The notes beneath the pieces were generated by a model that worked only from the letters and a program-made list of their open reading frames with translations, was not told the DNA's origin and did no database searches. A program made the position numbers and the translations under genes. Of a DNA stretch of 64,000 nt, positions 25,722 to 37,223 are shown one piece after another. Within the stretch, counting starts at the first letter, position 1. The number at the start of each line of letters is the position of its first letter. The DNA is from Desulfobacterales bacterium (GTDB lineage: Bacteria > Desulfobacterota > Desulfobacteria > Desulfobacterales > JALSRD01), in the NCBI GenBank assembly GCA_026984935.1, contig JALSRD010000013.1:21554-85553 (forward strand). Reading direction: 5' to 3'.

Positions 25722-28148
25722 ATGAAAGTTAGTCTGAGCTGGCTGAAAACCTATGTTCCCGTCAACCTGCCCGTTGGTGATCTGGCTGACAAACTGACCA
25801 TGGCCGGCCTTGAAGTGGGCAGCGTGTACGACCGCTACGACTACCTGAAAGCGGTTATCGTGGGCTGCATCCGCGAAATTGCCGCCCATCCCGCCGCAGC
25901 GCACTTGAAATGCTGCCGCGTGGATACCGGCGACGGGGCGGTCTCCGTGGTATGCGGTGCGCCCAACACGGCTGTCGGCATGCTGGCGCCCCTGGCGTTG
26001 CCGGGTGCCGTTCTGCCCGACGGCCGGATCATCCGGGCCGGGCAGATCCGCGGACAGGCTTCGGCGGGCATGCTCTGCAGCGCCGCCGAGCTGGCACTGG
26101 AGAGCGACGCTGCCGGCCTAATGGCGTTGGATGACCGCCTGACCGTGGGAGAAGATCTCAAGTCCGCCCTGCAGCTGAACGACCCTGTCCTGGAAATCGA
26201 ACTGACGCCCAATCGCCCCGACTGCCTCAGTATCATCGGTATCGCCCGCGAGGTCCGGGCCATACAGGATTGCGAAATGCGCCTGCCGGATACCCGCCTG
26301 CACGATGAAAACGACCGGGCGGCGCATCTGGCGACGGTCACGCTTCAGGCGCCTGATCTGTGTCCCCGCTATGCCGCCCGGCTGTTCGAAGACATTCGCG
26401 TGGGGCCATCACCGTTCTGGCTGCAGGACCGCCTGCTCTCAGTGGGGCAAAAACCGGTCAACAACATTGTCGACATCACTAATTTCGTCATGCTGGAAAC
26501 CGGCCAGCCGCTGCACGCCTTCGATTTCGACCGCCTGGCCGGGCAGCGCATCGTCGTTCGCAAACCCGGAAAGACACTCACCTTCACGACGCTGGACGGA
26601 AAAGAACGGCAGCTGACGGCAGACACGCTCATGATCTGCGACCGCGAACGGGCCGTGGCCATCGCCGGGGTCATGGGCGGACAAGACAGTGAAATCAAAT
26701 CGCACACCCGCCGCGTGCTGCTTGAAAGCGCCTATTTCGACCCCGCCAGCATCCGCAAAACAGCCAAGGCGCTGGGCCTTTCCACCGAAGCCTCGCACCG
26801 CTTCGAGCGTGGCGTTGACCCGCTGGGAGTCGTTGATGCGTTAAACCGCGCCGCCCGCCTGATCGTTGAAACCGACTGCGGACGGCTGATCGAGGGCCTG
26901 GTGGACACGCATACCGCATTGCCCGCACCCCGGAACATCGCCCTGGCGCCGGAAAGGGCCAACCGGCTCCTGGGCACTCGGCTGGCGCCTGAAGAAATGA
27001 CGCAGCTGCTGGAATCGATTGGGTTCAAAGTGACACCACGCGCGCCTCAAACACCGGAAGGCGGGCTGAATGTCCAAGTCCCCACCTTCCGCGTCGATGT
27101 AAAGCGCCCGGAAGATATCATGGAAGAGATTGCGCGCCGCTGGGGATACGACCGCATTCCCACCACCTTCCCTAAAATCAGCACGGCGGCGCACCGCGAA
27201 AACCGCCCGCTCGAGTTGCGCGACCGGATCCGGCAGATGATGACCGGCTTCGGGTTCTCGGAAGCGGTGAGCTACAGTTTCGGCGCCACGCAGCATCCCG
27301 ACATGCTCAAACTGGCCCCGGATGACAAGCGACGCAGACTGCTGCGTATCCTGAATCCGCTTACCGAGGACCAGGCGGTCATGCGCACCTCCCTGCTGCC
27401 AGGCCTGCTGGAGGCCGTGAAACGCAATGCCGCCTGGCAGATCAGAGACCTCAAGCTCTTTGAAATCGGACATATCTTCATCGCTGCGGCGGAAAAACAG
27501 CAGCCCGAAGAAATCGAAACACTGACCGCGCTGTGGACCGGTGCCGGCGAAACCGGCCTGTGGCGGTCCGGTGGCCGCAACTGTGACTTCTACGACATGA
27601 AAGGCGTCGCTGAAGGCCTGCTGGGGGGGCTGGGCATGCAGGGCCTGCGGTTTACACGCCTGCCGGCGGAGCAATGCGATTACCTCAAACCCGGTTACAC
27701 GGCCCAGATCGTGGTCAGCACCCGACGGGTCGGTGCGGTGGCGCAACTGGCGCACGATGTCCTGGAAAATTTCGGTGTCACGCAGCCGGCTTACATCTTC
27801 GAACTGGACCTGAACCAGATCCTGGAGCACCTGCCGGACGTACGGCAATTTAAAGCGATCCCCAAGTTTCCGGCCATTGCCAGGGACATCACACTGATCA
27901 TCAGCCGCCGCATCGAGGCCATGGACATCATCGACAGTGTCCACGGACTCAGTGAACCGCTCGTTGAAAAAGCGTACCTCTTTGACGTGTTCGAGGGCCG
28001 CCCGATTCCGGAGGGACAGAAAAGCGTTTCACTGCGTATCGTTTACCGCTCCGGGTCCGGCACCCTGGAAGATGAACGCGTTAACCGCATCCACAAAGAC
28101 ATCACCGACCGCCTGGTCCAGCAGTTCGGCGCCAGCCTCCCGGCTTGA
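25722..28148 (+). CDS. pheT: Phenylalanyl-tRNA synthetase beta subunit
   Basis: An 808-residue protein with the complete PheT domain order: N-terminal SWLKTYV, tRNA-binding (EMAP-like) domain around residues 40-150, B3/B4 editing domain around 210-390 (NPNRPDCLSI-like TPNRPDCLSIIGIAREV precedes it), B5 domain, catalytic-like core, and a C-terminal ferredoxin-fold anticodon-binding domain (KFPAIARDITLIISRRIEA). The ATG at 25722 matches the conserved MKVSLSWLK start; the 81 upstream in-frame bases overlap pheS and are not conserved. Confidence 0.97.
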   Translation: MKVSLSWLKTYVPVNLPVGDLADKLTMAGLEVGSVYDRYDYLKAVIVGCIREIAAHPAAAHLKCCRVDTGDGAVSVVCGAPNTAVGMLAPLALPGAVLPDGRIIRAGQIRGQASAGMLCSAAELALESDAAGLMALDDRLTVGEDLKSALQLNDPVLEIELTPNRPDCLSIIGIAREVRAIQDCEMRLPDTRLHDENDRAAHLATVTLQAPDLCPRYAARLFEDIRVGPSPFWLQDRLLSVGQKPVNNIVDITNFVMLETGQPLHAFDFDRLAGQRIVVRKPGKTLTFTTLDGKERQLTADTLMICDRERAVAIAGVMGGQDSEIKSHTRRVLLESAYFDPASIRKTAKALGLSTEASHRFERGVDPLGVVDALNRAARLIVETDCGRLIEGLVDTHTALPAPRNIALAPERANRLLGTRLAPEEMTQLLESIGFKVTPRAPQTPEGGLNVQVPTFRVDVKRPEDIMEEIARRWGYDRIPTTFPKISTAAHRENRPLELRDRIRQMMTGFGFSEAVSYSFGATQHPDMLKLAPDDKRRRLLRILNPLTEDQAVMRTSLLPGLLEAVKRNAAWQIRDLKLFEIGHIFIAAAEKQQPEEIETLTALWTGAGETGLWRSGGRNCDFYDMKGVAEGLLGGLGMQGLRFTRLPAEQCDYLKPGYTAQIVVSTRRVGAVAQLAHDVLENFGVTQPAYIFELDLNQILEHLPDVRQFKAIPKFPAIARDITLIISRRIEAMDIIDSVHGLSEPLVEKAYLFDVFEGRPIPEGQKSVSLRIVYRSGSGTLEDERVNRIHKDITDRLVQQFGASLPA

Positions 28149-28176
28149 AGTCTTTGCGGGGAAAGACGGTTGAGCC

Positions 28177-28524
28177 ATGCCGACCGATGAATTCAAACGA
28201 CCGGTTGTACCGGACAAACTCTATTTCAAGATCGGCGAGGTGAGTCAGCTTACCGATCTGCCGACCTATGTGCTGCGCTTCTGGGAAACCGAATTCAAGG
28301 GTATTCATCCCAAACGCACCTCCACCGGCCAGCGCATGTACCGCAAAAGCGACGTCGAACTGATTTTGACCATCCGGCACCTGCTCTACGAAGAGAAATA
28401 CACCATCCCCGGGGCCCGGCAATACCTGAAAGACCGCAGGAAACAGCCCCCCAAGCCGTCGGTACCGACCACTTTGGAAGAGGTTCGCGACGAACTCAGG
28501 AAAATCCGGGATATGCTGGGTTGA
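28177..28524 (+). CDS. MerR-family DNA-binding protein
   Basis: A 115-residue protein with a winged-helix MerR domain from about residue 16: YFKIGEVSQLTDLPTYVLRFW, then QRMYRKSDVELILTIRHLLY. The C-terminal part is a short helix (TTLEEVRDELRKIRDML) suitable for dimerisation; there is no ligand-binding domain. A MerR gene at this place, just after pheT, is common in Deltaproteobacteria and its target is unknown. It is 28 bases after pheT and ends the operon. Confidence 0.85.
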   Translation: MPTDEFKRPVVPDKLYFKIGEVSQLTDLPTYVLRFWETEFKGIHPKRTSTGQRMYRKSDVELILTIRHLLYEEKYTIPGARQYLKDRRKQPPKPSVPTTLEEVRDELRKIRDMLG

Positions 28525-28774
28525 GCCCCGGGCCGCCAAACGGCCGGGTGGGACGGATGGAAAACGGTTAGGCAAGGGATTCCGTCCGCGCAAGGCTCTT
28601 TTCCTTCAGGCCCTTACCGGCCGGCGCCGATTCCACCGGCATCACGCTGCGCACTCAAAAATCCCCGAGGCCCCAGACGGCGCCGCTTGACCCTATCTGC
28701 GCCGCGCGGACCGCAGCGGCCGTCCGCAGGTTCTTTCCGCCCCTTTCTGCGGCCAAATTATCTTCTAAAATTTA

Positions 28775-28803
28775 TTGACATCAACTAAAAGGTGTTATAT
28801 TTA
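28775..28803 (+). promoter_or_regulatory. Promoter of tRNA-Gly
   Basis: TTGACA followed by TATATT at 15 bases or TATTTA at 17 bases, ending about 15 bases before the tRNA. The upstream part of the gap (28525-28774) is GC-rich and shows only a CCGGGCCG/CGGCCGGG type hairpin right after the MerR stop. Confidence 0.6.
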
Positions 28804-28817
28804 GTTTACTTTGGATA

Positions 28818-28893
28818 GCGGGCATAGCTCAGCTGGTAGAGTACAAGCTTCCCAAGCTTGGTGTCGCGAGTTCGAATCTCGTTGCCCGCTCCA
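28818..28893 (+). tRNA. tRNA-Gly, anticodon CCC
   Basis: A complete 76-base cloverleaf. Acceptor arm GCGGGCA/TGCCCGC; D-arm GCTC...GAGT; anticodon arm CAAGC-TTCCCAA-GCTTG with CCC at 28851-28853; T-arm GCGAG-TTCGAAT-CTCGT; and an encoded CCA end. It reads the GGG codon. In E. coli the rimP-nusA-infB operon is likewise preceded by a tRNA gene. Confidence 0.95.
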
Positions 28894-28993
28894 AAACGCA
28901 AAGTCCGCCCTTTCGTTTATCGGGGTTTTAGGGTAGAGTTCTTACGGGTTTGCCGGCGGGAGCGGCTTTCTTCCTTGGGCATAAACGAACGGC

Positions 28994-29034
28994 ATGTGAC
29001 CTGAAGAGATAACGGTTCTCTTTTTTCGTCACAT
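28994..29034 (+). ncRNA. Two-tier hairpin between tRNA-Gly and rimP
   Basis: An outer perfect stem ATGTGAC/GTCACAT encloses an inner stem AAGAGA/TCTCTT with a loop of seven bases and a T6 run. The inner part could terminate the tRNA transcript; the combined fold, followed by a second terminator at 29054, could also be a small RNA or leader attenuator of the rimP operon. Confidence 0.4.
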
Positions 29035-29053
29035 TCACCATTTAGATGAGAGG

Positions 29054-29077
29054 AAACGGGCATTTGCCCGTTTTTTT
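29054..29077 (+). terminator. Intrinsic terminator upstream of rimP
   Basis: AAACGGGC, loop ATTT, GCCCGTTT, with seven T in total. It is a near-ideal Rho-independent terminator, 27 bases before the rimP start, so rimP is either controlled by read-through or has a start site just downstream. Confidence 0.85.
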
Positions 29078-29103
29078 GTTCTTGCAGGCATAGGGGCGCG
29101 AAC

Positions 29104-29661
29104 GTGACGCGCAGGGGCGGGAAAAAGAAGAAAGCGCACCGGGGCAACCCGCAGGGCGCGCGTTGGACGGAGAAACAGCAGGCGGCGATGGTCGCCCGCT
29201 GCCGGGATACCGCCCGTATGCTGTGCGAGAGCGAGGGCCTGGAACTGGTGCATATCGAATATCAGCGTGAATCGGCCGGCCGTGTGTTGCGCGTCTATAT
29301 CGACAAGCCCGGCGGCGTGATGCTGGCTGACTGCGTCAACATCAGCCGGCAGCTGGGAGATTTGCTGGACGTTCAGGAGGACATCGACGTGGCGTACAGC
29401 CTCGAGGTTTCTTCGCCGGGCGACCGGCGCCCCCTGGGAAAGCCGGAAGATTTTGAAAGATTCAAGGGCAGGCGCGCGGAAATCAGGACACGCCACCCGA
29501 TTCGCAATCGCAGAACGTTCAAGGGGGTCCTGCTCGGGCTGGTGGGAGACAGCGTCATGCTCCTGTCCGACGGTGCCGAACTGGCCATCCCCCACCAGGA
29601 GATCAGCCGCGCGAGACTGGCGAAAACAATTGGAGAAAACGGATGTTTATCACAGACATAA
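29104..29661 (+). CDS. rimP: Ribosome maturation factor RimP
   Basis: A 185-residue protein. The family core is SLEVSSPGDRRPLGKPEDFERFKG in the first domain, followed by a C-terminal SH3-like domain. The N-terminal 20 residues are a Lys/Arg-rich extension not part of the family. It binds the 30S subunit during maturation. The start is GTG with AGGGGCG upstream. The end overlaps nusA by 19 bases, the standard rimP-nusA-infB order. Confidence 0.94.
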   Translation: MTRRGGKKKKAHRGNPQGARWTEKQQAAMVARCRDTARMLCESEGLELVHIEYQRESAGRVLRVYIDKPGGVMLADCVNISRQLGDLLDVQEDIDVAYSLEVSSPGDRRPLGKPEDFERFKGRRAEIRTRHPIRNRRTFKGVLLGLVGDSVMLLSDGAELAIPHQEISRARLAKTIGENGCLSQT

Positions 29662-31244
29662 AACGCGTTGTCGATCAAATCAGCCGGGATAAGGGCATCG
29701 ACCGCCGTATTCTGATCAGCGCCCTCGAAGAAGCTCTGAAATCCGCGGCCAAGAAGAAATTCGGCAGCAAGATCGACATCGAAACCCAGTACGACGAACA
29801 GACCGGAGAAATCGAGATCTTTCAGTTCAAAGAGGTTGTCGAGACCGTCAACGACCCGGATATCGAGATCAGTATCGAAGAGGGCCGCAAGCTCGATCCG
29901 GGATGTGAAATCGGCGACAGCCTGGGAACCAAAATGGACACCTCGACTTTCGGCCGCATCGCCGCCCAGTCCGCCAAGCAGGTCATCATCCAGAAAATGA
30001 AAGATGCCGAGCGTGACGCCGTCTACGCCAATTTCATCGACCGCAAGGGTGAAATCATCAACGGCATCGTACAGCGCATCGATCGCGGCGATATCATCGT
30101 CAATTTGGGCCCCACCGAGGGTGTGCTGCCGGTCAGGGAACAGGTCCCCAGGGAGAATTACCGCCGCGGAGACCGTATCCGGGCACTGATCCTGGACATT
30201 CTTTACGAAACCCGCGGTCCGCAGATCGTGCTCTCCAGAACGCATCCGGATTTCATGGTCAACCTGTTTAAAACCGAAGTTCCCGAAATCAGTGAAGGCA
30301 TCGTCTCCATCATGGGAGCGGCCCGTGAACCCGGCGTGCGGGCTAAATTCGCCGTTTCCTCCAATGACTCGGACATCGACCCGGTGGGCGCCTGTGTGGG
30401 AATGAAGGGTTCCCGCGTGCAAAACGTGGTGCAGGAACTGAAAGGCGAAAAGATCGACATCATTCCCTGGCATGTCGACGCCGCAAAATTTGTCTGCAAC
30501 GCCCTGGCACCGGCAGAGATTTCACGGGTGATCATGGATGAAGAAAACCGCTCCATGGAAGTCATCGTGCCCGACGAATTTCTCTCCATCGCCATAGGCA
30601 AACGCGGCCAGAATGTCCGCCTGGCATCCAAGCTGACGGGATGGCACCTGGATGTAAAGAGCGAATCCCACTACAGCGAAACCATGCAAAGCGGCTATGA
30701 CTCGCTGGTGGCCCTGGAAGGCATGACCATCAGCCTGGCCGATGCGCTTTACGAAAGCGGGTTTTACTCCGCCACCGAACTCAGCCGGGCTTCCGTGGCC
30801 GACCTGATGCAGATCCGCGATCTTGACGAAGAGACAGCTGCCCGCCTCATCCAGACCGCAGCCGAAAGCCTGGCGGCCGGAGAAGCCCAAAGCAGCGGCG
30901 ACGATTCTTTCGCCACTGATTCGGCCCAGGACGAAAGCGCACCGGAAGCCACCGGGCCTGAAGAGGAAATAGACACCACCGGCGAAACGCCCGACGGGGA
31001 TGTACCGCCTGCGGAAACTGCGGCGGAACCTGCCGGGGACCCCGATGAAACGGCCCCCGGGGACCAGACCCTGGAAACCGAGGCACCCGCAGCGGCGGCG
31101 CCGGCTGGAGCGGATGAGCCGGCACCGGGGACATCCGGTGACAGTGCATCGCAGGAACCGGCGGCACCCGCTGAAGCACCGGCAGCCGGACACACCGGGG
31201 ATATTGCCCCTGATGGCGAGGCGCCGGCAGATTCGCAGCAGTAA
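29643..31244 (+). CDS. nusA: Transcription termination/antitermination factor NusA with an acidic low-complexity tail
   Basis: A 533-residue protein. The N-terminal RNA-polymerase-binding domain covers about residues 1-125, then S1 (about 132-200, NGIVQRIDRGDIIVNLG), KH1 and KH2 (about 225-345, FLSIAIGKRGQNVRLAS) and one helix-hairpin-helix segment to about 420. The last 110 residues are an unusual Ala/Pro/Glu/Asp/Gly-rich tail with no fold visible. GGAGAAAACGG precedes the ATG, which lies inside rimP. NusA modulates pausing and termination. Confidence 0.96.
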   Translation: MFITDIKRVVDQISRDKGIDRRILISALEEALKSAAKKKFGSKIDIETQYDEQTGEIEIFQFKEVVETVNDPDIEISIEEGRKLDPGCEIGDSLGTKMDTSTFGRIAAQSAKQVIIQKMKDAERDAVYANFIDRKGEIINGIVQRIDRGDIIVNLGPTEGVLPVREQVPRENYRRGDRIRALILDILYETRGPQIVLSRTHPDFMVNLFKTEVPEISEGIVSIMGAAREPGVRAKFAVSSNDSDIDPVGACVGMKGSRVQNVVQELKGEKIDIIPWHVDAAKFVCNALAPAEISRVIMDEENRSMEVIVPDEFLSIAIGKRGQNVRLASKLTGWHLDVKSESHYSETMQSGYDSLVALEGMTISLADALYESGFYSATELSRASVADLMQIRDLDEETAARLIQTAAESLAAGEAQSSGDDSFATDSAQDESAPEATGPEEEIDTTGETPDGDVPPAETAAEPAGDPDETAPGDQTLETEAPAAAAPAGADEPAPGTSGDSASQEPAAPAEAPAAGHTGDIAPDGEAPADSQQ

Positions 31245-31312
31245 GCTGCAGACACAGGCCCGGCCTTGCGGTTTGCACAGATGCCGGGGAAAGAGGATGT
31301 TAAGGGGGATGG

Positions 31313-34060
<2,748 letters not shown>

Positions 34061-34067
34061 ACCGTAA

Positions 34068-34376
34068 ATGGCCTTTTCTAAGCGCCATATGGTGGTTGGT
34101 ATCGGCGTACTGACATTCAGACTGCACGACTGCCATTCGCTGAAGGGCAAGCGACGCATCGTCAAGTCGCTGATCGGCCGGGTACGCAACCGTTTCAACG
34201 TGTCGATTGCCGAAACCGGGGCCAACGAGCTGCACCAGCGCGCTGAGGTGGGCTTTTCACTGGTGGGCAATGACGGGGCTGTGGTAAACGCCAAAATGGA
34301 TAAAATCTTCAACCTGGCCGACAGCTTCGGGGCTGCGGAAATGATCGACAGCGAAATGGAGATCCTGCATTTATGA
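34068..34376 (+). CDS. DUF503 family protein
   Basis: A 102-residue protein of the DUF503 family, usually located between infB and rbfA. It has the conserved LHDCHSLKGKRRIVKSLIGRV stretch in two parts and an AEVGFSLVGND strand later. The function is not established; its place among ribosome-assembly genes suggests a role there. The start could be ATG 34068 or 34089; neither has a good ribosome binding site. It overlaps rbfA in ATGA. Confidence 0.86.
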   Translation: MAFSKRHMVVGIGVLTFRLHDCHSLKGKRRIVKSLIGRVRNRFNVSIAETGANELHQRAEVGFSLVGNDGAVVNAKMDKIFNLADSFGAAEMIDSEMEILHL

Positions 34377-34747
34377 GACAATTTTCGCGTGCAGACCGCG
34401 TCAGCGGCCAGATTCAGCGGGAGCTCTCGCAACTGCTGAAAAAAGACGTCAAAGATCCCCGCCTGGAAACCGCAGTCATTACCGATATCCGCCTCTCCCG
34501 GGATCTGAGATCGGCAAAAGTTTATTTTACCAGCGGCGGCCTGCAGAACCGGGAACGGGCCCAGGCAGGATTTCAACAGGCGCTGGGTTTCATCAAACGC
34601 CGCCTTGCCAGGTGCCTGGATTTGCGCTATATGCCGGATCTTAAATTTTTTTATGACGAAACCCTGGAATACGGCATCCACATCAACGGCATCTTAAAAT
34701 CGATTTCCAGCGATGAGACAGATTCTGACGCAACTGAAAAACTGTGA
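34373..34747 (+). CDS. rbfA: Ribosome-binding factor A
   Basis: A 124-residue KH-fold protein with the RbfA pattern RADRVSGQIQRELSQLLKKDVKDPRL at the N-terminus (read in two parts), SRDLRSAKVYF in the middle and LRYMPDLKFFYDETLEYG near the end. It assists 16S rRNA 5' end maturation in the 30S subunit. It overlaps DUF503 by four bases and nrnA by 35. Confidence 0.94.
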   Translation: MRQFSRADRVSGQIQRELSQLLKKDVKDPRLETAVITDIRLSRDLRSAKVYFTSGGLQNRERAQAGFQQALGFIKRRLARCLDLRYMPDLKFFYDETLEYGIHINGILKSISSDETDSDATEKL

Positions 34748-35690
34748 GATTGTGCTGGTGGCATCCCACACCTACCCGGACGGTGACGCCATCGGTTCGC
34801 TCTTGGCCATGGGCCTGGCACTGGACAGCCTGGGGAAAACAGTGACGATATACAACGAAAGCCCCATCCCGGCCGTCTACAAGTTCCTGCCGTCCATCGA
34901 CCGGATTACATCCCGTATGGATATGCATGCCGGCTACGACACGGCGGTAATTCTGGACTGCGGGGACATGGAGCGCCTGGGTGCATCTTTTGCCGCCACC
35001 GCAGCGAAAACACCGGTGCTCGTCAATATCGACCACCATGTCACCAACACCGGCTTTGGCGACCTGCAGCTTGTCGACACCCAGGCCTGTGCCAGCGCCG
35101 AAATCGTCTACCGGCTGATCAAGGGCCTGGATGTCCCCATCAGCACCGCCATGGCGGCCGCCATTTATACCGGCATCTTCACCGACACAGGCTCGTTCAG
35201 GTTTTCCAACACCAACCGGGCCGCTTTCGCCATCTGCCAAGAAATGGTGGAAACGGGCGTGGATCCCTGGACGGTGTCCCGGCACGTATACGGCACCTAT
35301 TCCCTGGGGCGCATCAAGCTTTTGAACCTGGCACTGGACACCATCGAACTGGCGCGCGACGGCAAGGTTTCCATGATGACGCTGACCCAGGCGATGCTGC
35401 GTGAAACCGGGACGCAGCCGGAGGATGCCGACGGCCTGATCAACTATGCCCGCGGCATCGAGGATGTCAAGCTGGCGATCCTTATTCAGCAGAAGCCCAA
35501 CGGCCGCGAGATCGCCGGTGGACCGGCTCCTTACCACGTCAGCCTGCGGTCCGACGGCTCCATCGACGTGGCCGACCTGGCGGCCACATTCGGCGGCGGC
35601 GGCCATGCCAGTGCCGCCGGATTTGACGTGGCGCAGACCACGCTGCCCGAGTTGAAGGCCGCAATACTCAGGCTGACCGGAGATCTTTGA
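34713..35690 (+). CDS. nrnA: DHH/DHHA1 phosphoesterase, bifunctional oligoribonuclease/PAP phosphatase NrnA-like
   Basis: A 325-residue protein. The DHH domain shows HTYPDGDAIGSLLAM near residue 19 (the family usually has HINPDGDA) and VNIDHHVTNTGFGD around 105. The DHHA1 domain has FGGGGHASAAGFDV near 290. It degrades short RNA fragments (nanoRNA) and can convert pAp to AMP. The pAp activity may matter little here, because dissimilatory sulfate reduction makes APS rather than PAPS. The start lies within rbfA. Confidence 0.92.
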   Translation: MRQILTQLKNCEIVLVASHTYPDGDAIGSLLAMGLALDSLGKTVTIYNESPIPAVYKFLPSIDRITSRMDMHAGYDTAVILDCGDMERLGASFAATAAKTPVLVNIDHHVTNTGFGDLQLVDTQACASAEIVYRLIKGLDVPISTAMAAAIYTGIFTDTGSFRFSNTNRAAFAICQEMVETGVDPWTVSRHVYGTYSLGRIKLLNLALDTIELARDGKVSMMTLTQAMLRETGTQPEDADGLINYARGIEDVKLAILIQQKPNGREIAGGPAPYHVSLRSDGSIDVADLAATFGGGGHASAAGFDVAQTTLPELKAAILRLTGDL

Positions 35691-35775
35691 AAATCCATTG
35701 AAACAGGCCGGCGTACAAATGCCGGGGCATAGCCATGGATTCACGGGGCGGGCCCATGGCGGGGAAAACAGCTCT

Positions 35776-36705
35776 ATGGAAAAGCACACGTTTCCCGACG
35801 GCATTCTACTGATAGACAAACCCGCACGGTTGAGCTCCGCCGCCGTGGTCGCCGCCGTGAAGCGCATCACCGGTGCTGCCAAGGTCGGCCACGGCGGCAC
35901 ACTGGACCCCTTTGCCACCGGTCTGATGGTCTGCTGCCTGAACCGGGCCACGCGCCTGGCGCGCTTCTTTCTGGCCGGCAGCAAACACTACACGGCCACC
36001 CTGCGCCTGGGCAGCGCCACCGACACGCAGGATGTGACGGGGCAGGCGATCGCCGAGATGCCCTGGGACGGCATTTCGGAAACTGCCATACGCCGCTGCA
36101 CGGCCGGTTTCACGGGCTGGATCGAGCAGCTGCCGCCGGTGTACTCGGCCTTGAAACACCGCGGTGTGCCGCTCTATAAACTGGCGCGCAAGGGATTCGC
36201 CGTACAGAAGCCCGCCCGCCGGGTCCTGATTTCGTCCATCGAAATTACCGGTATCCGGCTGCCCGATGTGCAACTCGAGGTGATCTGCTCGGCCGGTACC
36301 TACATCCGCACGCTGGGCGCGGACCTGGCAAAAGCACTGGGCACCTGCGGCCACCTGCGTGCGCTGCGGCGGCTTGCGAGCGGCGGCTTCGATCTTTCCC
36401 GCGCCCTGGCTTTCGAAGCCCTCGAACCGCTGGCGCAGGCCGGCGAACTGCGCCGTCACGTAATTTCGATGGCCGATGCACTGACCGGCTTTGCCTGCCA
36501 TGTGGCCGACGGGCAGCTGGTCGAAAAAATCCGCCACGGCCGGCCCCTGACCGCGGCCGACATCCCGGCAAGGGCGCATCCGCACGAGACCGGGAAGGCC
36601 GCAGCGTATATCAAGGTAATCGATGGATCCGGCAACCTGGCCGCCGTACTGGAAAAGGCGGCTGCGTCGGAAACATATCGTTACTGTTGCGTTTTTTCTA
36701 ATTAA
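35776..36705 (+). CDS. truB: tRNA pseudouridine(55) synthase
   Basis: A 309-residue enzyme that makes pseudouridine 55 in the T-loop of tRNAs. The catalytic aspartate is in GHGGTLDPFATGLM and the second motif is in YSALKHRGVPLYKLAR; the RTLGADLAKALGTCGHLRALRR stretch spans the third motif. A C-terminal PUA-like part follows residue 250. The ATG at 35776 has GGGGAAAAC upstream; an in-frame extension of 26 residues upstream has no support. Confidence 0.95.
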   Translation: MEKHTFPDGILLIDKPARLSSAAVVAAVKRITGAAKVGHGGTLDPFATGLMVCCLNRATRLARFFLAGSKHYTATLRLGSATDTQDVTGQAIAEMPWDGISETAIRRCTAGFTGWIEQLPPVYSALKHRGVPLYKLARKGFAVQKPARRVLISSIEITGIRLPDVQLEVICSAGTYIRTLGADLAKALGTCGHLRALRRLASGGFDLSRALAFEALEPLAQAGELRRHVISMADALTGFACHVADGQLVEKIRHGRPLTAADIPARAHPHETGKAAAYIKVIDGSGNLAAVLEKAAASETYRYCCVFSN

Positions 36706-36714
36706 AGCATAAGA

Positions 36715-36755
36715 AGAACCTGGAGATGGGCTGCTTTGCACAAGCCGCCAGTTCT
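36715..36755 (+). promoter_or_regulatory. Leader hairpin upstream of rpsO
   Basis: AGAACCTGG pairs with CCAGTTCT (one bulge) and an inner GGCT pairs with AGCC. The position, between truB and rpsO, is where ribosomal protein S15 binds its own mRNA in other bacteria. An S15 control site here is inference; no direct match to a known element was established. Confidence 0.35.
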
Positions 36756-36814
36756 CCGACCGACAAATACATTATTGCAAAAGCGACTATCGGAACATAG
36801 GAGGCTAGCAGAAA

Positions 36815-37084
36815 TTGGTTTTTACAACTCAGGAAAAAAAGGCACTGATCGAGAAATTTCGTCTGCATGAAAGCGACACGGGTTCACCCGAAGTTCAGGT
36901 GGCCCTGCTGACCCATCGGATTTCCTACCTGACGGAGCATCTCAAGACCCATAAAAAGGATCACCACTCCAGGAGAGGCCTGCTGATCCTGGTCGGCAGG
37001 CGCCGCCGGTTGCTGAACTATGTAAAAAACAAGGATGTCAAGCGCTACCGGGCGGTTATCGAAGCGCTGGGCCTGCGCAGATAG
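36815..37084 (+). CDS. rpsO: 30S ribosomal protein S15
   Basis: An 89-residue protein with the S15 core [19 protein letters not shown] and [20 protein letters not shown]. The start is TTG at 36815, which aligns with the conserved first residues (M-V-F/L-T); AGGAGG lies about ten bases upstream. S15 binds 16S rRNA at the central three-way junction. It is the usual neighbour of pnp. Confidence 0.96.
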   Translation: MVFTTQEKKALIEKFRLHESDTGSPEVQVALLTHRISYLTEHLKTHKKDHHSRRGLLILVGRRRRLLNYVKNKDVKRYRAVIEALGLRR

Positions 37085-37122
37085 CCACCGCGAGTGCTGC
37101 ATCACGCCGCACCTCAACGGCT

Positions 37123-37154
37123 GCTGCCTGGGCAGGGTCCCGGAAACAGGCGGC
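37123..37154 (+). promoter_or_regulatory. Hairpin in the rpsO-pnp intergenic leader
   Basis: GCTGCCTG pairs with CAGGCGGC (one G-U wobble) around a 16-base loop. In enterobacteria a hairpin here is cut by RNase III and read by PNPase for autoregulation. A similar role is plausible but unproven. Confidence 0.3.
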
Positions 37155-37223
37155 CGTTCTGGAAACACTTTCCGAGCAGATTGCAAAACTTGTGACTGCT
37201 TACCATGTAAGGAATAAAACAAG

